DNA from: Bacteroidales bacterium
GTDB taxonomy: Bacteria > Bacteroidota > Bacteroidia > Bacteroidales > P3
NCBI GenBank assembly: GCA_017633985.1
Contig: JAGBOF010000021.1
Location: 1-64,000 of the forward strand
DNA: 64,000 nucleotides
Reading direction: 5' to 3'
Shown here one piece after another: positions 1 through 7,325 of this stretch. Under the pieces are notes generated by a model. The model saw only the letters and a list, made by a program, of their open reading frames with translations, made no database searches and had not been told where the DNA came from. Position 1 is the stretch's first letter; every line of letters starts with the position of its first letter. The position numbers and the translations under genes were made by a program.

Positions 1-1
1 G

Positions 2-478
2 TGTTCATTTTTCAGCGAACGTTTAGGCAAACCTTTGGATAAGGTGTTGATGAATCAAAACTGGTGCGGGGCAGGAAAAATGCTCAGTGTGGATGCTCAC
101 GGCAATTTTTACCCATGTACGCGTTTTGCACAGTATTCTCTTCGCGACAAAAAGGCATGGATTATCGGTAATGTCAAAGACGGTATTGATAAAAACAAGT
201 TAAGGCCTTTCCTTTGCTTGGACCGTTGCACCCAAAGCACACAAGAATGTATTGACTGCGAAGTTGCCGAAGGTTGTGCGTGGTGTCAAGGCGAGAACTA
301 CGATGCAGCCGAAACTCCGACCATATATCAGCGTTCCACGGCTATATGTAAAATGCACAAGGCGAGAGTTCGGGCAAATAACTACTATTGGAACAAACTT
401 TACCGCAAACTTGAGTTAGAGGGCGAGCGCGAAGAGTTTGAGAAGAACAAGAAAGAAGTTAAACATCAAATTTGTTAA
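2..478 (+). CDS. Radical SAM peptide maturase, CXXX-repeat target family (C-terminal part, 5' end outside window)
   Basis: The frame is open from the left edge, so only the C-terminal SPASM-like region is present; the radical SAM core lies upstream of the window. Visible motifs are WCGAGKMLSVDAHGNFYPC, then CLDRC, CIDCEVAEGCAWCQG and a late Cys, a ligand pattern for auxiliary Fe-S clusters. This matches the family that modifies peptides with CXXX repeats. It is followed 4 nt later by a second maturase and then a small accessory protein, so the three form one operon. The peptide substrate is not in the window and is presumably upstream. Family call is strong; the chemistry (probably thioether or other Cys crosslinks) is inferred. 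Confidence 0.8.
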   Translation, partial: CSFFSERLGKPLDKVLMNQNWCGAGKMLSVDAHGNFYPCTRFAQYSLRDKKAWIIGNVKDGIDKNKLRPFLCLDRCTQSTQECIDCEVAEGCAWCQGENYDAAETPTIYQRSTAICKMHKARVRANNYYWNKLYRKLELEGEREEFEKNKKEVKHQIC

Positions 479-482
479 GGTT

Positions 483-1511
483 ATGTTACAATATTTAGTT
501 ATATTATTAAGTAAGGACAGCGTTTCCTATTGCCACTATGAAGCAAGGTTTTCGGATAATAATGCAGTTAATAGAGGAATGAAGACGGAAGCTGCGGAAG
601 ACAATTTGATAAGTAAAGAAGATTTGAAAGCAGGTATTCTTTTCGCTATGAAAGAAAACCTAAATATTCAATTTGTTTATCCGAAAGGCGAACTGCCGCA
701 GGATTATAAGGACATAATCCATACTATTGACCATACGGATATACGTCATATATCGGCAAAAGAAGATGCGAATGTATTTACACCTACAAAAGCAAATTTG
801 CTTTTGCAGGATACCGTTTTGGTTTGCGACAGTATGGAGGAATTTTTGCAATCCAAGATAAAGGAAAATGATGTTGTCGTAATAAGATGCTATAAGAAGG
901 AATTAATCTGCGAGATTAATAAATTTTTATCGCAGATTAATAAATTTTCATCGCAGATTAATTTTCCGCAGAGAATAAATCTTATAATCAAAGACATAGA
1001 AACCTTCTCGGAAAGCGACTTTGATGAGTATAAAAAGGCACTTAAAGAGATTTCTTCGGCAATGGAAAATATTTATAAGCAAGGAAAATTCCTGCAATTG
1101 AATATTCTTACCGACCGAATTATGCTTGATAAAATGAATAACTGCAATGCGGGAGATAATAACCTGACATTGGCTCCTGACGGAAGGTTTTATATTTGTC
1201 CTGCGTTTTATTATTCGGGCGAAAAGGCTGTCGGCAGTTTGCAGACGGGAATTGATGTCAAAAATCCGCAGCTTTACCGATTGGAATACGCTCCTTTGTG
1301 CCGTGAGTGCGACAGTTATCATTGCAAAAGGTGTGTCTGGCTGAATAAGAAAACAACTTCGGAAGTCAATACCCCGTCTCATGAACAGTGCGTGGTAAGT
1401 CATTTGGAAAGGAACGCTTCCAGGGAATTTCTTTTACAAACACGGATTTTTGACAGGGAAATAAAAGAAATTGATTATTTGGATCCGTTTGACGCAAGGA
1501 AACAATGGTAA
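483..1511 (+). CDS. CXXX repeat peptide maturase (SPASM-like C-terminus)
   Basis: About 342 residues. ATG at 483 is chosen over an earlier in-frame codon at 438 because it follows the upstream stop by 4 nt and has AAGG before it. The C-terminal third holds the diagnostic cysteines: NCNAGDNNLTLAPDGRFYIC, then CRECDSYHCKRC and a late QC. There is no CX3CX2C motif, so it is not itself a canonical radical SAM enzyme; it probably assists the partner maturase upstream. Odd: residues about 140-163 (nt 901-971) are encoded by DNA resembling the window's intergenic palindromic repeat (cgcagattaataaa three times), giving a QINKF-like repeated peptide. Confidence 0.8.
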   Translation: MLQYLVILLSKDSVSYCHYEARFSDNNAVNRGMKTEAAEDNLISKEDLKAGILFAMKENLNIQFVYPKGELPQDYKDIIHTIDHTDIRHISAKEDANVFTPTKANLLLQDTVLVCDSMEEFLQSKIKENDVVVIRCYKKELICEINKFLSQINKFSSQINFPQRINLIIKDIETFSESDFDEYKKALKEISSAMENIYKQGKFLQLNILTDRIMLDKMNNCNAGDNNLTLAPDGRFYICPAFYYSGEKAVGSLQTGIDVKNPQLYRLEYAPLCRECDSYHCKRCVWLNKKTTSEVNTPSHEQCVVSHLERNASREFLLQTRIFDREIKEIDYLDPFDARKQW

Positions 1512-1533
1512 AATTTTTTAAATGTTTATTACA

Positions 1534-1803
1534 ATGAAAAGAAAAGTAGGACAAGTAACAACAGAAGAAAAAAACGTAATTCAGCAACTCTTTGAACGCA
1601 GAAACGGACTTGGCGAATTGTCTAAAGTGTTGACGGCGGACAATACGGAACTGTACGAAAAATTAGTACAAGATATGGGCGTAACTTCCGCAAAATTTCA
1701 GCAATGGTGGGATGATATGGCAGCAAAATATAATTGGGAAGGTGCAGAAAACGGCAATTGGGAAATAAATTTCGAAACATGTGAAATCTTTTTAAACAGT
1801 TAA
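1534..1803 (+). CDS. CXXX repeat peptide modification system protein (small accessory)
   Basis: About 89 residues, starting KRKVGQVTTEEKN with a conserved helical stretch (QQLFERRNGLGELSKVL) and a WWDD motif. Such small proteins accompany the two maturases in CXXX-repeat peptide clusters; the role is unknown but could be substrate binding or delivery. An in-frame ATG at 1522 would add four residues; the 1534 start fits the family N-terminus better. The gene sits 22 nt after the maturase and 6 nt before tatA, so it is probably cotranscribed with both. Confidence 0.75.
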   Translation: MKRKVGQVTTEEKNVIQQLFERRNGLGELSKVLTADNTELYEKLVQDMGVTSAKFQQWWDDMAAKYNWEGAENGNWEINFETCEIFLNS

Positions 1804-1809
1804 GGGCTT

Positions 1810-2076
1810 ATGTTACATTTACCTGTATTGATGATAGGCACTACCGAATTGTTAGTTATAGGCGGTGCGGTGTTGTTGCTTTTCGGCGGAAAGAAAATCC
1901 CTGAACTTATGCGTTCTTTGGGTAGCGGTGTCAAGGAATTTAAGCAAGGAATGAACGAAGTTACCAATCCTGACACAGACAAGCAACAAGAAGAAACCAA
2001 TGAGGATGATTCTTCAGAGGAAAAACAAAAGCCGCAGCAGGAAACCGCAACCGATGACGGCAAAGAGGGAAAATAA
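1810..2076 (+). CDS. tatA: Twin-arginine translocase subunit TatA/TatE
   Basis: 88 residues with the TatA plan: one N-terminal membrane helix (residues about 8-23), the hallmark [14 protein letters not shown] at the start of the amphipathic helix, then an acidic, Gln/Glu-rich tail. TatA oligomers form the pore for export of folded proteins with twin-Arg signals. It follows the peptide-modification gene by 6 nt and overlaps tatC. No tatB is present, so this would be a minimal TatAC translocase. Confidence 0.92.
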   Translation: MLHLPVLMIGTTELLVIGGAVLLLFGGKKIPELMRSLGSGVKEFKQGMNEVTNPDTDKQQEETNEDDSSEEKQKPQQETATDDGKEGK

Positions 2077-2848
2077 AGTGCAGAGGCTTACATTCTCGGG
2101 GCATCTTGACGTACTGCGTAAGATGCTCTTGAGAATTATTGCCGTCAGCGGCGTATTTTCTGCATTGATATTTATAAATAAGCAAACGACATTTGATATT
2201 CTCTTCGCTCCGAGAGAATGGAATTTCGTTACTTACCGATTAATAGAAAATATTTTGCAGGCTTGCGGTATTGATTTTCATTTTCAGCCTTACCATGTCA
2301 AGATGATAAGTACTGATTTGTCCGCTCAATTTATGACGCACTTATCTACATCGCTTTATCTCGGACTTTTGATGTCTTCTCCTTACATAATGTTTGAATT
2401 ATTTAAGTTCGTACTGCCTGCATTGTACGAAAAAGAGAAGAAATCTTCGGTATTGGTTGCCGTAAGTATGTACGTGCTGTTTGCAATGGGCGTTTTGATG
2501 AATTATTTTGTAATCTTCCCCGTGTCTTTTCGGTTCTTGGGAACTTACAGCGTGGATCCATCGGTGGAAAGTACCATAACATTGGCGTCATATATCAAAA
2601 CATTTTCCACACTTACCTTTGTGCTGGGATTAATCTTCCAATTACCGATAGTGTCTTATATACTTGCTAAAATGAATGTATTGCAGGCGGAATTTCTATC
2701 GCACTACCGCAAACACGCATGCATAATTATCTTGGTAGTCTCCGCAATCATTACCCCGCCTGACCTTTTTACGTTGTTTTTAGTAACAATCCCGATGTAT
2801 TTGTTATACGAAGTCTGCATAATCATTGCAAAAAGAGTCAGAAGATAA
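2054..2848 (+). CDS. tatC: Sec-independent translocase TatC
   Basis: About 264 residues, polytopic membrane protein. It shows the N-terminal TatC signature SGHLDVLRK, several hydrophobic helices, and the late motif [18 protein letters not shown] typical of TatC. TatC binds twin-Arg signal peptides and recruits TatA. The start is uncertain: ATG at 2054 overlaps tatA by 23 nt, while GTG at 2078 lies 2 nt after the tatA stop with GAGGG about 8 nt upstream. Either way it is translationally linked to tatA. Its neighbours suggest, without proof, that the modified peptide or its precursor might be a Tat client. Confidence 0.92.
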   Translation: MTAKRENKVQRLTFSGHLDVLRKMLLRIIAVSGVFSALIFINKQTTFDILFAPREWNFVTYRLIENILQACGIDFHFQPYHVKMISTDLSAQFMTHLSTSLYLGLLMSSPYIMFELFKFVLPALYEKEKKSSVLVAVSMYVLFAMGVLMNYFVIFPVSFRFLGTYSVDPSVESTITLASYIKTFSTLTFVLGLIFQLPIVSYILAKMNVLQAEFLSHYRKHACIIILVVSAIITPPDLFTLFLVTIPMYLLYEVCIIIAKRVRR

Positions 2849-2989
2849 CGTCATTATTTCAAATTCCCGTATAAGATTTTATATTTTTTACGCTTGGGTA
2901 GAATAAAACTCCTGAGATAAGTCATTAATAAGCAAAACAATCTTTCAAATATATAATTTTATAGATTTTTTTATTGAAATTGTATTATT

Positions 2990-3022
2990 TTTGTTTTACA
3001 AGTGATTTTTTTTGTATTTTTG
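2990..3022 (+). promoter_or_regulatory. Promoter of first toxin-antitoxin module
   Basis: TTTG at 2990-2993 and TATTTTTG at 3015-3022 match the Bacteroidota -33/-7 consensus with 21 nt between. AAGGA at 3045-3049 then serves the ATG at 3056. Confidence 0.7.
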
Positions 3023-3055
3023 CAATGATAAAATTAATCAAAACAAGGAATTGAT

Positions 3056-3328
3056 ATGGCAACAATGACATTGGAAAGGCGGCAAAACGATTTAATAAGA
3101 AGTATTCTGAATATCAAAAGTCAGGATTTATTGAAAAAAGTCTCCTCTTATATCAAACATGAGGAGAAAAAAAGCATGGCAACAGAGGAAACAGACGATA
3201 CTTGTATGACAAAAGAAGAATTTTTTGCCATGATTGACAAATCAATGGAAGAATACGAAAAAGGACATTACCACACAATGCTTCCTAATGAATCTTTAGA
3301 CGATTTTTTAGCAAGAGTTACACAATAA
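3056..3328 (+). CDS. Antitoxin of YoeB-type module, copy 1
   Basis: 90 residues, cytosolic, acidic. It starts MATMTLERRQNDLIRSIL and lies 16 nt before a YoeB-like toxin. A 29-residue central block (EETDDTCMTKEEFF through EKGHY) is identical to the antitoxin at 6681, and the first residues are nearly so, while residues about 10-40 and the C-terminal 18 differ. In type II systems the antitoxin C-terminus usually wraps the toxin, so the divergent tail probably sets partner specificity. It is not an obvious Phd/YefM match; the call rests on size and gene order. Confidence 0.75.
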   Translation: MATMTLERRQNDLIRSILNIKSQDLLKKVSSYIKHEEKKSMATEETDDTCMTKEEFFAMIDKSMEEYEKGHYHTMLPNESLDDFLARVTQ

Positions 3329-3344
3329 AACGAAATTTTCAACT

Positions 3345-3617
3345 ATGTATTCTATTGATTATTCAGATAAGGCTATACTTGATTTAGTCAAACTGCAAAA
3401 ATCGGAACCTAAAGCATATAAAAAAGCATCCAAACTTATAGAAGAACTTAAACAACATCCGAAAATCGGGACGGGACATCCCGAACCGTTGAAAGGTAAC
3501 CGCTCCAATCAATGGTCAAGACGAATAACAGAGAAACACCGCTTGATTTACGAAATAAGAGATACGGAAGTAATCGTTATTGTCATATCCGCATACGGAC
3601 ATTATGATGACAAATAA
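3345..3617 (+). CDS. Txe/YoeB family mRNA interferase toxin, copy 1
   Basis: 90 residues with the YoeB pattern: KIGTGHPEPLKG, WSRRITEKHRLIYEI and the end SAYGHYDD. Candidate catalytic residues are Glu47, Arg66 and His86, matching the Glu/Arg/His set of E. coli YoeB, a ribosome-dependent mRNA endonuclease. From nt 3456 to the promoter downstream the sequence is nearly identical to the second copy (7061-7328); only the N-terminal 37 residues are divergent. The cognate antitoxin is immediately upstream. Confidence 0.88.
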   Translation: MYSIDYSDKAILDLVKLQKSEPKAYKKASKLIEELKQHPKIGTGHPEPLKGNRSNQWSRRITEKHRLIYEIRDTEVIVIVISAYGHYDDK

Positions 3618-3645
3618 AAATACGTCACAATCTCACCGAAATATG

Positions 3646-3677
3646 CAGCAGATAATGAGTCATTATTTGCTGTTTTT
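3646..3677 (+). terminator. Intrinsic terminator after toxin copy 1
   Basis: CAGCAGATAATGA at 3646-3658 pairs with TCATTATTTGCTG at 3660-3672 (one G-T pair), followed by TTTTT. Confidence 0.75.
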
Positions 3678-3690
3678 CGTTTTGATTCTA

Positions 3691-3720
3691 TTGCCAATTA
3701 AAATTTTCTTCGTACTTTTG
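3691..3720 (+). promoter_or_regulatory. Promoter of leader L1 and the J-domain cassette
   Basis: TTG at 3691-3693 and TACTTTTG at 3713-3720, 19 nt apart. The same promoter recurs at 7296-7325 within the direct repeat. It implies a leader of about 320 nt before the ATG at 4046. Confidence 0.75.
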
Positions 3721-3811
3721 CAATTGCTTATCGGCGGATAAGTGGTAACAGTTAGTTTTTTAACTGTTATCCTATTTGAAATATGGAAGCGGTATGCTTA
3801 TTTATAACTTA

Positions 3812-4000
3812 TATATGTAAAAGCCTGAGAAACTTTACGAACTTATAAGTTTTAGCATAGTGGTTTCATCATTGCCTACCTTGGCGTGAGTTCCATTATT
3901 GTTATATCTTTAAGTTCAGGTTTTAATTCTCAGGTACCTACATATAGGGATATAAAAAAGGTTATCAATATGTATTAGTGGTTTCACGCTTTCTTTTTAT
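3812..4000 (+). ncRNA. Structured leader L1 (long-hairpin family)
   Basis: Outer helix TATATGTA (3812-3819) with TACATATA (3939-3946); internal loop AAAG on the 5' side and TACC on the 3' side; inner helix CCTGAGAA (3824-3831) with TTCTCAGG (3927-3934); further in, GAACTTA (3839-3845) with TAAGTTC (3911-3917). A pyrimidine box TTTCACGCTTTCTTTTTATT (3982-4001) follows. The plan matches L2-L4 although the helix sequences differ. The start codon is at 4046. Confidence 0.6.
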
Positions 4001-4045
4001 TAAACAATTAAACATCCTTTTGAAACCGCAAGGACCGTTAATAAT

Positions 4046-5293
4046 ATGTCAACTAACGATGAGTTTATTACATGGGATGAGAATCCAAAGCTTCCGAAAC
4101 GTAACGATATTATAAAAGAGGATAAGCCTTATTCCTTATATGGTGAATTGCAGACGAAATTAGATCCTGAAAATTATATGGGAGATAATTACGATGCCCA
4201 AAAGTTAGAAATATGCAATGAATTGTATTCACAACTCTTAAATATAAACAATGAAGATAAAGTCAATTTAAGATTATTGCGTAATCAAGCAATGGATAAA
4301 TTAGGACTTGATTTTTCTTTTGAGCATTTGTATAAGCAACTGTCGGAGTTCTGCAATCCGAAGCAGTTTATGAATCCTTATAACAAAGAATTGATTGACT
4401 TAAGCAATGAATGTTATAAATATATTCAAGAAAATAAATCAGACATTCGTAAATTGGAAGCAATCTCTGAACTAAATGCGTATATCAAACTATACAACTA
4501 CAAAGAGACTAAACGTATTGAGGCTGCAAAGTTACAAGAAGAAAAAGAATTGTTACGCAAAGAAAATGAATTGTTAGAAAAGCAAGAATTAGAACTATTA
4601 GCACGGCAGTGTGAAGAAGAACGAATCAAGAAATTAAAGAAACAACAAGAATTAGAAAATAAAAATGAAGGACAAAGACTAAAATACCTTGAGAAATTAC
4701 AGCAAGAACAAGAAGATAGTGATAAAAGAGCAAGGAGGATATTAATATGGATGGCAATAATATCTGTGTTGTTTATATGTTTTATTATCACAATGGATAT
4801 GTGTTCTTCTACTGATAATTATGAATACGGAACAGTATCAGAAACTGAAACAATATCTGAAGTAAATGATGATATCTCATCTTTTACTACTTATTCTAAC
4901 AAATGGTATAGTATATCTTATCCGTCAGATTGGAGATATCAAGAATTAGATGCTCAAAAATATATGATGGATGTGTATATCGGTAAAGAAGATGCATCTG
5001 TAAGTTTCTCTGTATTGCATTTTCCGACAGATTATAATTTATATGAGGTCAATCAAATGGGTAATGATGATTTGGAAAACGCAGGAGCAACTATTTTATC
5101 TAACAATCTAAAAGACATCAACGGACTTAAATGTTATGTAACAAAACTAAAAATTCAGAATCACACACAACTGTCTTACACTTTTCAAAAGAACAACAAT
5201 ATATATAATGTCAAATTTACAAGTCCGACAGATTGGATAGACAAGCATAAGAATATAATAGAGAAAATCATAAATTCATTTAACATAAAATAA
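4046..5293 (+). CDS. Membrane protein with two degenerate J-like repeats, coiled coil and extracytoplasmic PsbP/DUF1795-like domain
   Basis: 415 residues, not a recognised family. Residues about 31-88 (LYGELQTKLDPENYMGD...) align by eye with the J-domain of the gene at 5712 (VYDELIKKCHPDRFVGD...), and residues about 95-140 (LYKQLSEFCNPKQF...) look like a second copy. In both the HPD triad is lost (DPE, NPK). Then come a Glu/Lys/Gln-rich coiled coil (about 155-228), one membrane helix (about 232-250), and an outside domain (about 282-415) containing NKWYSISYPSDWRYQE, like PsbP/DUF1795 lipoproteins. First gene of a five-gene operon behind leader L1. Function unknown; a membrane scaffold linked to Hsp70 chemistry is one inference. 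Confidence 0.6.
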   Translation: MSTNDEFITWDENPKLPKRNDIIKEDKPYSLYGELQTKLDPENYMGDNYDAQKLEICNELYSQLLNINNEDKVNLRLLRNQAMDKLGLDFSFEHLYKQLSEFCNPKQFMNPYNKELIDLSNECYKYIQENKSDIRKLEAISELNAYIKLYNYKETKRIEAAKLQEEKELLRKENELLEKQELELLARQCEEERIKKLKKQQELENKNEGQRLKYLEKLQQEQEDSDKRARRILIWMAIISVLFICFIITMDMCSSTDNYEYGTVSETETISEVNDDISSFTTYSNKWYSISYPSDWRYQELDAQKYMMDVYIGKEDASVSFSVLHFPTDYNLYEVNQMGNDDLENAGATILSNNLKDINGLKCYVTKLKIQNHTQLSYTFQKNNNIYNVKFTSPTDWIDKHKNIIEKIINSFNIK

Positions 5294-5301
5294 AATAATC
5301 A

Positions 5302-5697
5302 ATGGCATTTTGGAGTAAAATAGTGGAATGGTTTCAAGACCGTTCTGACAGAAGCAGACTGATAAGAAGTTTTAACGAGTCTGCAAGGGAAGCATTTGTA
5401 TGTGGCTTCGCACCGACGGTATTAAAAGCAAGCACATCAAGAGGAGACAACAGATACAAAACGGCTTTTTCGAATATTTTCGCAAGCGGTTTCCGTATTC
5501 AAGCATTATCAGGAAAACAACTGGCTAAAGAGGAATTAGTCGCTATCGGCAGCGTCGTCTTGGACAATACAGAACTTGTCCGAAGATTAGTATCACTTGG
5601 TTTTGATACATTGGAAGTGCATAGCGATGTAGGAAACTATGGTTGCAAATGGAGATTAAGCGACTATGCACAAATAGGAATAATGCTTAATAGTTAA
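5302..5697 (+). CDS. Conserved hypothetical protein, second gene of J-domain cassette
   Basis: 131 residues, soluble, no signal peptide. Contains WSKIVEWFQDRSDRSRLI near the start and NESAREAFVCGFAPTVLKAS, SRGDNRYKTAFSNIFASGFR and a late NYGCKWRLSDYAQIG. I recall similar proteins in Bacteroidales but no assigned function. It starts 8 nt after the first gene and ends 14 nt before the J-domain gene, so it is in the same operon. Confidence 0.6.
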   Translation: MAFWSKIVEWFQDRSDRSRLIRSFNESAREAFVCGFAPTVLKASTSRGDNRYKTAFSNIFASGFRIQALSGKQLAKEELVAIGSVVLDNTELVRRLVSLGFDTLEVHSDVGNYGCKWRLSDYAQIGIMLNS

Positions 5698-5711
5698 GAA
5701 AGGAGTGTAAA

Positions 5712-6086
5712 ATGACGGAAACAATAACTGACAATGCGATAAATCCTTGGTTTTATATTGCAATAACAGAATTCGTTGCAATAGTATTTGTAGTTGTTTT
5801 GTATTTAAAAGAAAAATACAAACATTCCAAGAAAAGTGAATTAAAACAAAAGTTCGGCAATAAGGAAATAGATTTCGGTAATGTAATGATGAGTTCATTT
5901 CATGCAAAAGAAGTTTATGATGAATTGATAAAGAAATGTCATCCAGACAGGTTCGTCGGAGATGAACATAAAACAGAAATTGCCAATAAGTTATCTCAAG
6001 AAATAACAGAGAATAAAAACAACTACAAGAGACTTGAGGAGTTGAAAATACAGGCAATAAAAGAATTAAACATAAGTATAAATTAA
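5712..6086 (+). CDS. Membrane-anchored J-domain-like protein
   Basis: 124 residues. An N-terminal membrane helix (about 13-32) is followed by a basic linker and a J-like domain with an intact HPD triad (His77-Pro78-Asp79 in IKKCHPDRFVGDEH) between two predicted helices. J-domains stimulate the ATPase of Hsp70 (DnaK). The GGAGG-like aaggagtg upstream is a good ribosome site. The first gene of the operon carries two related domains without HPD, so the pair may act together. Residues before HPD are shorter than a full J-domain helix I/II, so the Hsp70 link is an inference. Confidence 0.65.
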   Translation: MTETITDNAINPWFYIAITEFVAIVFVVVLYLKEKYKHSKKSELKQKFGNKEIDFGNVMMSSFHAKEVYDELIKKCHPDRFVGDEHKTEIANKLSQEITENKNNYKRLEELKIQAIKELNISIN

Positions 6087-6098
6087 AAGTTAAGCAAA

Positions 6099-6293
6099 AT
6101 GGAAGAAAACACCGGAATGTTTATAATGTGGATAATAGTATGTCTATTATTGGCATTAATCGGAAAAAACCGTAAGATAGGTTACGGTTGGAGTTTAGTA
6201 ATTTGTTTGTTCCTTAGTCCGCTGATCGGTCTTATCGTGATGCTTTGCTCAAAGAAAAAAGGAACAGAATATGTAGATATGTCGAAAAAATAA
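6099..6293 (+). CDS. Small two-helix membrane protein
   Basis: 64 residues with two hydrophobic helices (about 6-22 and 30-48) separated by GKNRKIGYGW, ending in a basic and polar tail. Such small proteins are common in Bacteroidota, often next to phage or signalling genes; the function is unknown. It starts 12 nt after the J-domain gene and belongs to the same operon. Confidence 0.55.
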   Translation: MEENTGMFIMWIIVCLLLALIGKNRKIGYGWSLVICLFLSPLIGLIVMLCSKKKGTEYVDMSKK

Positions 6294-6307
6294 GAAAGGA
6301 GTAAATC

Positions 6308-6502
6308 ATGAAAATTTTGGGAATTATTTTTATAATTGCAGGTATCGGAGGAATAATCCAACTTATTACCTCGGCCGGACAAACAGCGTCAAGTATAGGT
6401 TTTTCCATAGGGTTTCTTGTATTGGGTATTTACTTAATACACCGAGCAAACCAAAAGAAAAAAGACCTGGATGGCAAAGAAAAATGGGAACAAGGCAAAT
6501 AA
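6308..6502 (+). CDS. Small two-helix membrane protein
   Basis: 64 residues: hydrophobic helix (about 2-20), a Ser/Thr-Ala-Gly turn, second helix (about 28-45), then a basic tail HRANQKKKDLDGKEKW. AAGGAG lies 7 nt before the ATG. Last gene of the cassette; a palindromic repeat acting as a terminator follows at 6508-6572. Function unknown. Confidence 0.55.
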   Translation: MKILGIIFIIAGIGGIIQLITSAGQTASSIGFSIGFLVLGIYLIHRANQKKKDLDGKEKWEQGK

Positions 6503-6507
6503 CAAAA

Positions 6508-6572
6508 ATAATCACGCAGATTATTTCACTAATCACGCAGATTAATAAAATAATCTGCGTGATTATTTTTTT
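6508..6572. repeat. Modular palindromic repeat R1 (also terminator)
   Basis: Two copies of AATCACGCAGATTA-like module; the second (6531-6544) pairs perfectly with TAATCTGCGTGATT (6551-6564) and is followed by TTTTTTT, so it should terminate the cassette transcript. Confidence 0.8.
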
Positions 6573-6615
6573 CATATATATGCACTGACAATAATCTAAT
6601 AAAATAACGCTCACA

Positions 6616-6647
6616 TTTGGGCAATTTAAAAAATTATTTTATCTTTG
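6616..6647 (+). promoter_or_regulatory. Promoter of second toxin-antitoxin module
   Basis: TTTG at 6616-6619 and TATCTTTG at 6640-6647 with 20 nt between; AAGGA precedes the ATG at 6681. Confidence 0.7.
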
Positions 6648-6680
6648 CACCGTAATCTTTAATCAAAACAAGGAAGTGAT

Positions 6681-6947
6681 ATGGCAACAATGACATTGGA
6701 AAGCAGGAGAAAAGATATTATAAACTCTATCCGTAAAACTACGGACGCTAATCTTTTGGATAAAATCGCATCTTTGCTTAATTATAAGGCTTTAGAAGAA
6801 CCTCTAACAGAGGAAACAGACGATACTTGTATGACAAAAGAAGAATTTTTTGCCATGATAGACAAATCAATGGAAGAATACGAAAAAGGACATTACATTA
6901 CTTTTCATTCTCCGGAAGAAATGCACAAATATTTTGAGTCATTATGA
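6681..6947 (+). CDS. Antitoxin of YoeB-type module, copy 2
   Basis: 88 residues. The leader (aatcaaaacaaggaagtgat) and first residues MATMTLES match copy 1, then residues about 9-38 diverge, a 29-residue block is identical, and the last 15 residues (starting TFHSPEE) diverge again. It overlaps its toxin by 4 nt (ATGA), tighter than copy 1. Read as an antitoxin from size, order and partner. Confidence 0.75.
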   Translation: MATMTLESRRKDIINSIRKTTDANLLDKIASLLNYKALEEPLTEETDDTCMTKEEFFAMIDKSMEEYEKGHYITFHSPEEMHKYFESL

Positions 6948-7222
6948 GTACATATAGGGTAAAACTTACGGAGATTTCGCAAAAGCACATTGCTAAATTA
7001 TATAAAAATGAGCCTCAGGCCTATAAAAAGGCTATGAAACTTATTGATGAACTTTACGAACATCCGAAAATCGGGACGGGACATCCCGAACCATTGAAAG
7101 GTAACCGCTCCAATCAATGGTCAAGACACATAACAGAGAAACACCGCTTGATTTACGAAATAAGAGATACGGAAGTAATCGTCATCGTCATATCCGCATA
7201 CGGACATTATGATGACAAATAA
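6944..7222 (+). CDS. Txe/YoeB family mRNA interferase toxin, copy 2
   Basis: 92 residues. From HPKIGTG onward it differs from the first toxin by a single residue (WSRH instead of WSRR), keeping the Glu, Arg and His expected for YoeB catalysis. The first 39 residues are a different sequence with only EP-AYKKA shared. Translationally coupled to the antitoxin by a 4-nt overlap. The divergent half faces the divergent antitoxin tail, as expected if specificity has been swapped as a block. Confidence 0.88.
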   Translation: MSTYRVKLTEISQKHIAKLYKNEPQAYKKAMKLIDELYEHPKIGTGHPEPLKGNRSNQWSRHITEKHRLIYEIRDTEVIVIVISAYGHYDDK

Positions 7223-7250
7223 AAATACGACACAATTTCACCGAAATATG

Positions 7251-7282
7251 CAGCAAATAATGAGTCATTATTTGCTGTTTTT
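7251..7282 (+). terminator. Intrinsic terminator after toxin copy 2
   Basis: CAGCAAATAATGA (7251-7263) and TCATTATTTGCTG (7265-7277) form a perfect 13-bp stem followed by TTTTT. Confidence 0.8.
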
Positions 7283-7295
7283 CGTTTTTAATCTA

Positions 7296-7325
7296 TTGCC
7301 AATTAAAATTTTTTTTGTACTTTTG
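7296..7325 (+). promoter_or_regulatory. Promoter of leader L2
   Basis: TTG at 7296-7298 and TACTTTTG at 7318-7325, 19 nt apart, duplicate of the promoter at 3691-3720. Confidence 0.75.

Larger units (their letters stand above)
3456..3723 (+). repeat. 268-nt direct repeat, copy 1
   Basis: This block matches 7061-7328 over the same length with about a dozen mismatches by eye. It contains the catalytic part of the YoeB toxin, its terminator hairpin and the promoter of the next transcription unit. It therefore brackets the membrane cassette 4046-6502 with the other copy. Confidence 0.9.

Noticed and set aside
948-1403. Minus-strand open frame of 151 codons
   Set aside because: Fully overlaps the peptide maturase, which has clear family motifs.
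6508-6572. Palindromic repeats as transposon terminal inverted repeats around the cassette
   Set aside because: The matching partner on the left side (near 3618-3720) is a different, toxin-linked hairpin, and no transposase is present.
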